Assembly (NCBI GenBank): GCA_030639305.1
Contig: DAOWCY010000266.1
Coordinates: 1 to 8,410 of the forward strand
DNA length: 8,410 nucleotides
Source of the DNA: JAGLQA01 sp023135565
Lineage (GTDB): Bacteria; Acidobacteriota; Aminicenantia; UBA2199
Direction: 5' to 3'
Each line of letters begins with the position of its first letter. Positions within the stretch are counted from its first letter, which is position 1. Shown in pieces: positions 4,986 through 8,410 of the stretch. The position numbers and the translations under genes were made by a program. The notes beneath the pieces are model-generated. The model was not told the origin of the DNA. It saw nothing but the letters and a program-made list of their open reading frames with translations, and did no database searches.

Positions 4986-7900
4986 TCGCTGCCTTTTTTT
5001 AAAGCCGCCACCTGTTCCCGGGCATCTTTTACCTTTTTTATTTCCCGGTCGGCGTTTTTCCAGAGCCTGAGAAATGTCTCGTAGTTTTTCAGCGCTTTTT
5101 CTTTTTCGCCTTCTTCCCGGGAGATTTCGCCTAACCGGTAAAAAGCCAGGGCATAGAGATCACCGCGGTACAGCCTACCCAGTGTTAAACCGGTAATTTC
5201 TTTATAATATTTCTTTGCATCTTTGACATAATGCAGCCGGTAGTAGGCCTCGGCAAGAGCGTCCAGGAGAAATGCCCTGCACTCTAAAACATTGCTTTGA
5301 TGAGGCAGCAGCGGGTATACTTTCATGATGCTTAATAATACCAGGGAGGTTTTTTTTTCCGCCAGGGCAATGAATCCGTTTAAAAGATAATGAAGCCGCT
5401 TCCTGGGATTTCCCGATTTTTCCAGTAGGGTTTCCAATTTGGCGGCTGTATTCTTTGCTGCTTCGATTTTCCCCGACTGTAGATAGGCGCGTCCGCGAAG
5501 GTATAAAGCAAATCCTTGATAATCGATGGCTTTTTCGGTATAAATGATCCTCGATGCAGCTTTCCTGGCTTGCTTTATTGCCTCCAGCGCTATTTCCGCG
5601 CGATTAAAGCGAAGATTGAGATCGGCCCACAACAAGAGAAAGTTTGCTCTCTGTGTTTCCAGGCCTGCTTCCCGGCAGTACATTATACAGCGGTTTAACC
5701 CGTTTTCGAAGCGGTTATACTGCCCTAAAAGCAAACGTAGACAGCCCAGGCGAAATTCGCCCATGGCACGAACGCTTTCATCATTTGATTCTATAAGCTG
5801 TCGATAGTACTGTTCAGCTTTTAGCGCCTCCCCGGTGATATGATAATAACTGCCCATCAAAGCGATATTTTGATCATTGTCCCGGTTCAATGAAAGGGCT
5901 GTTTCTATCTCTCTAAGAGCAGCGGGATAGTTTCGTAAATAAAGATCGATACGACCCAGGTAGTAGTGATATTCATCGGATCCCGGGAAAAGGTGCCTGT
6001 GCTTTCGCAGTAGTTTCCCGGCTTCATGATACCGGCCTCTGCCTATATTTATGTAAACCAGGTTCATACAAGCATCGGTGGATCTATCATTGGTTTTAAG
6101 AATACTGTCAAATTGTTCTTCCGCCAGGCCCCATTCTTCCCGGTTGCGGTAGATGGAACCGAGGCGTATCTTTGCGGTTTCATCATCCGGGTAATAACGC
6201 AGCATTTCCCGGTAGACTTCCACTGCCCTGACCGGGGATTTATATAACAAATATGAAGCCGAAGCTTCAATGAAATAACGATCCCGTCCGGGGGCCTTAC
6301 TCATAAATTCTAAGGCTCTGCGTAAGTGTTCGTCCGCTTTTTCCTGGCTGCCCAGGTAAATATAATCGACAGCGATTAACCTGAAAGCCGCGGCAAACCC
6401 AGGGTCGATTTTTATTGCTTTTTTTAGGCTATTTATACTCTCCGGGTATTTTCCCTCGCTGTAATAGATTTCTCCTTGCCGGTAGTATTTATAGGCTGCC
6501 GGTGTTGTACGGACTAACTTCTCCACATTTAGGTCGATGTCTTTTGTTAACCCCCGGGGCCGGAGACCGGGCCGCTGTTTAATCTTTTTAGTCAACCGGT
6601 CAACCAGGGAGAAAAGATGCTCTTCTTTTGCTTTTTCAGTGTCGAGAGGGTGCGATCTCCCGTTTTTCACTGCCAGGATTTTTGTGGCGATGTGAAAAGT
6701 ATCACCGGTTCTGCTGTAATCTCCCAGTATAATATAGTCGACCTTTCCTGATGCGGCTGCTTTTTCGAGCATCCCGGGAGAATTTGGATATCCCGATCGT
6801 TTAAGTTCCCGCATTATGTGGTGAACCTGATCTTCATGCAATACCCGGTAATAGGTGGATTGGCCCAGGTCAAGTGTCAATAAATTTTGCAGGGTTCCGC
6901 GCCATATATCCATCCCTTTATCACCTGTTTTGTTCACGAAAGGCATAACTGCTATCTTTAGATTTTGGGGCGGGAGTTTCTCACCCGGGATGACTAAATA
7001 GAGGATCAGGGCAATCACCGGGAGTATTAAAGCAGCAGCAATAAGAAGCTTCTTTTTCATTCTCCGGGAAGGCATGATGAATCTACCGGTATGCTTTCTC
7101 TTTTTTTCCAGGTCTATTAAAATGTCACTCGCATCCCGGTATCTTTTCGACCGTTCTTTTCTCAAGCATTTCAGGACAATTCTTTCGAGATAGGGAGGGG
7201 TATCGGGATTAAACTCAGACGGGGGGATAGGCTTCTCCTCGATGTGTTTGCGGATATAGCCGATAACGCTGTCGGAAGTAAAAAGTTCCCTGCCGGTCAG
7301 CATCTCGTATATGATGATCCCCAGGGTGTAAATATCGGATCGTTGATCTAAGGGCTCACCTTTGGCCTGCTCCGGTGAAAGATATTGAGGCGTACCCATA
7401 ATTATCCCCGACTTACTGAGACCCGGTTCCTCTAAGGATTTCGCCAGACCGAAATCGGTGACATAGACTTTACCTTTTTTATCGATCATAATATTTTGCG
7501 GTTTTAAGTCCCGGTGGATAATGCCCTGTTTATGAGCAGCTTTAAGCCCCAAGCAGATTTGTTTGGAAATGTCCAGCACGGTTTTGATGTCGATAGATAC
7601 CCGGTCTTGTACCAATTCCGCTAAATTCTCTCCATCTATATACTCCATGGAGATGAATTTGATCCCCTTAACTTCACCGAAATCATGAATCCTGATGATA
7701 TTTTCCTGGGATATTTTCCTGGCCAGTTTAATCTCTTGCTTGAACCTTTTTTCAGTATCGGGCTTTGTCGGTAGTTCGGGCAGGATCATTTTGAGAGCAA
7801 CATCCATTTCTAATTCTTTATCCCGGGCTTTAAAGATTTTTCCCATACCGCCCTGGCCGATCTCTTCCAGAATACTGTACCTTTTGCCAAATGAATCACC

Positions 7901-8062
7901 GGGAGCAAAAGGGAGTGTTGAAGCCTTGTACTCCTCCCAAATATCGCGGGTTTTTTCCTCATGGGCTGCGGGCGCCGCCCGCTCTTTGGATATAGGTGTG
8001 CCGCATTGGGAGCAGATATCCTCTTTGCCGACGAGTTTAAACCCGCATTTAGAGCATTTCAT
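4982..8062 (-). CDS. Zinc-ribbon Ser/Thr protein kinase with transmembrane helix and C-terminal TPR array
   Basis: A 1026-residue Hanks-type (PknB-like) kinase. The N-terminus is a zinc ribbon (C3, C6, C17, C20), which also supports the start codon because the first cysteine is residue 3. The kinase domain (about 62-320) is complete: glycine loop GQGGMG at 69-74, K91 in VALK, helix-C E110, HRDLKPQN at 183-190 with catalytic D185, DFG at 203-205, GTPQYLSPE at 223-231. A membrane helix at about 339-358 follows a basic stretch. The next part (about 366-465, IAVMPF at 370-375 and VDYIILGDY at 441-449) resembles the FlgO/CsgG/TolB-N-like fold often found between kinase or cyclase domains and TPRs. 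About ten TPR-like repeats fill 522 to 1020. With the kinase inside, the TPR half would be extracytoplasmic and probably senses or docks proteins. The start has only a weak AGG ribosome binding site. Substrates are unknown. It converges with the radical SAM gene, sharing the TTAA that carries both stops. Confidence 0.96.
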   Translation of the reverse strand: MKCSKCGFKLVGKEDICSQCGTPISKERAAPAAHEEKTRDIWEEYKASTLPFAPGDSFGKRYSILEEIGQGGMGKIFKARDKELEMDVALKMILPELPTKPDTEKRFKQEIKLARKISQENIIRIHDFGEVKGIKFISMEYIDGENLAELVQDRVSIDIKTVLDISKQICLGLKAAHKQGIIHRDLKPQNIMIDKKGKVYVTDFGLAKSLEEPGLSKSGIIMGTPQYLSPEQAKGEPLDQRSDIYTLGIIIYEMLTGRELFTSDSVIGYIRKHIEEKPIPPSEFNPDTPPYLERIVLKCLRKERSKRYRDASDILIDLEKKRKHTGRFIMPSRRMKKKLLIAAALILPVIALILYLVIPGEKLPPQNLKIAVMPFVNKTGDKGMDIWRGTLQNLLTLDLGQSTYYRVLHEDQVHHIMRELKRSGYPNSPGMLEKAAASGKVDYIILGDYSRTGDTFHIATKILAVKNGRSHPLDTEKAKEEHLFSLVDRLTKKIKQRPGLRPRGLTKDIDLNVEKLVRTTPAAYKYYRQGEIYYSEGKYPESINSLKKAIKIDPGFAAAFRLIAVDYIYLGSQEKADEHLRRALEFMSKAPGRDRYFIEASASYLLYKSPVRAVEVYREMLRYYPDDETAKIRLGSIYRNREEWGLAEEQFDSILKTNDRSTDACMNLVYINIGRGRYHEAGKLLRKHRHLFPGSDEYHYYLGRIDLYLRNYPAALREIETALSLNRDNDQNIALMGSYYHITGEALKAEQYYRQLIESNDESVRAMGEFRLGCLRLLLGQYNRFENGLNRCIMYCREAGLETQRANFLLLWADLNLRFNRAEIALEAIKQARKAASRIIYTEKAIDYQGFALYLRGRAYLQSGKIEAAKNTAAKLETLLEKSGNPRKRLHYLLNGFIALAEKKTSLVLLSIMKVYPLLPHQSNVLECRAFLLDALAEAYYRLHYVKDAKKYYKEITGLTLGRLYRGDLYALAFYRLGEISREEGEKEKALKNYETFLRLWKNADREIKKVKDAREQVAALKKGSD

Positions 8063-8107
8063 ACCTATACCTGGATTAACCTATTTTATTTTAGTGCGGC
8101 AGGTGTA

Positions 8108-8136
8108 ACGATAGCAATAAATGGAAAGGATGTCAA
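8108..8136 (-). promoter_or_regulatory. Candidate sigma-70 promoter of the Ser/Thr kinase gene
   Basis: On the minus strand a perfect TTGACA (complement of 8131-8136) is followed after 17 bases by TATCGT (complement of 8108-8113, 4 of 6 to TATAAT). Transcription would start near 8101, about 40 bases before the ATG at 8062. The -35 box is strong and the -10 box is imperfect. Confidence 0.5.
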
Positions 8137-8202
8137 GCCTATTACAAGCCCTAAATCCACCACCTAAAAATGGGCGGGCAGTGCTTTTTCTTTTAAATAA
8201 TT

Positions 8203-8250
8203 AAAAGTTTTGTTCAAACTTTTTTGAAGATTCGGTATGCCGAGGCCCCC
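8203..8250 (-). repeat. Intergenic repeat element, right copy, inverted relative to 272-330
   Basis: AAAAGTTT (8203-8210) and AAACTTTT (8216-8223) form an eight-base-pair hairpin with a five-base loop. The reverse complement of 8203-8232 matches 301-330 at 25 of 30 positions. A GGCCCCC block at 8244-8250 corresponds to GGGGGCC at 293-299, although the spacing between block and AT arms differs. A separate AT-rich hairpin, CTTTTAA-ATAA-TTAAAAG (8190-8207), overlaps its end. The copy is degenerate, so common ancestry is likely but not certain. Confidence 0.45.
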
Positions 8251-8292
8251 AACTTCGCTGAAAGCTGAAAGCTACAGGGAAGAGAAAGAGTT

Positions 8293-8365
8293 GTCGCGGT
8301 AGGAATGCCGGTTACCCGGCACCCCCCGCACAGATCCGGACTTGAGGAACTACCTCATCCGGCTC
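8293..8365 (-). ncRNA. Group II intron domains V and VI
   Basis: Domain V spans 8365 down to 8333 (33 nt). It starts GAGCCGGA, with the catalytic AGC triad at 8364-8362, has an upper stem TGAGG/CCTCA with a five-base TAGTT loop and a two-base AG bulge, and closes with TCCGGATC. The triad G faces A, where many introns have a G-U pair, and the loop is not GNRA. Domain VI follows: a 10-base-pair stem GGGGTGCCGG/CCGGCATTCC capped by GTAA, extended by GCGG/CCGC around a bulged A at 8300. That A is seven bases before the proposed 3' splice site at 8293, as expected for the branch point. Confidence 0.82.
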
Positions 8366-8410
8366 CTACCTCAAGTTTTCTGGCGTCGGTTTGCACAATC
8401 TTATGATGGC
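8293..8410 (-). mobile_element. 3' end of a group II intron (remainder outside the window)
   Basis: Read on the minus strand from the window edge, the sequence runs through intron domains V and VI and ends in ...CCGCGAC at 8293. The 3' exon would begin AACTC at 8292. Domain layout, a GNRA-capped domain VI and a bulged A seven bases before the proposed splice site together identify a bacterial group II intron. The intron core and any reverse transcriptase/maturase gene would lie to the right. One minus-strand frame is open from 8410 to a TAG at 8368-8366 directly before domain V and could be the tail of the maturase, but I cannot recognise the 14 residues. Whether the intron is full length or a remnant cannot be told. 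Confidence 0.82.

Noticed and set aside
7695..8167. Plus-strand frames opposite the start of the Ser/Thr kinase
   Set aside because: They are antisense to the zinc ribbon and kinase N-lobe, and no recognisable domain or ribosome binding site supports them.

Overview
The window holds four complete genes and two partial elements of a bacterial chromosome or large contig. The genes are a membrane-bound hybrid histidine kinase (+), a 68-residue orphan peptide followed by a radical SAM/SPASM enzyme (+), and a large zinc-ribbon Ser/Thr protein kinase with a TPR tail (-). Moderate GC content, abundant sensory kinases and the layout zinc ribbon, Hanks kinase, membrane helix, TPR array are reminiscent of Candidatus Aminicenantes or other Acidobacteriota-like lineages. 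That placement is a family-level impression, not a demonstration.

Layout. Positions 1-28 carry the first nine codons of a leftward gene that leaves the window, preceded by a good Shine-Dalgarno site. Positions 41-457 have no convincing gene. They hold several GC-rich hairpins and an alternating inverted-repeat element (about 272-330). A degenerate, inverted relative of that element lies at 8203-8250, so the four genes sit between inverted repeats. The hybrid kinase (520-3459) has double Cache sensing, HisKA/HATPase and two receiver domains. A 236-base gap then carries a promoter candidate and a long leader hairpin before the peptide gene (3696-3902). The radical SAM/SPASM gene (3930-4985) follows after 27 bases. 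The Ser/Thr kinase (4982-8062, minus) converges on it, and the two stop codons share one TTAA. At the right edge (8293-8410, minus strand) is the 3' end of a group II intron, with recognisable domains V and VI.

How the genes fit together. The most interesting unit is the peptide plus radical SAM/SPASM pair. Its architecture is that of a RiPP locus (a ribosomally made peptide modified by a radical SAM maturase) reduced to precursor and modifying enzyme. No protease or exporter is visible in the window. The flanking histidine kinase and Ser/Thr kinase are sensory proteins. They have their own promoter candidates, and any regulatory link to the peptide cassette is conjecture from proximity. The peptide matches no precursor family I recognise, so the nature of its modification is open.
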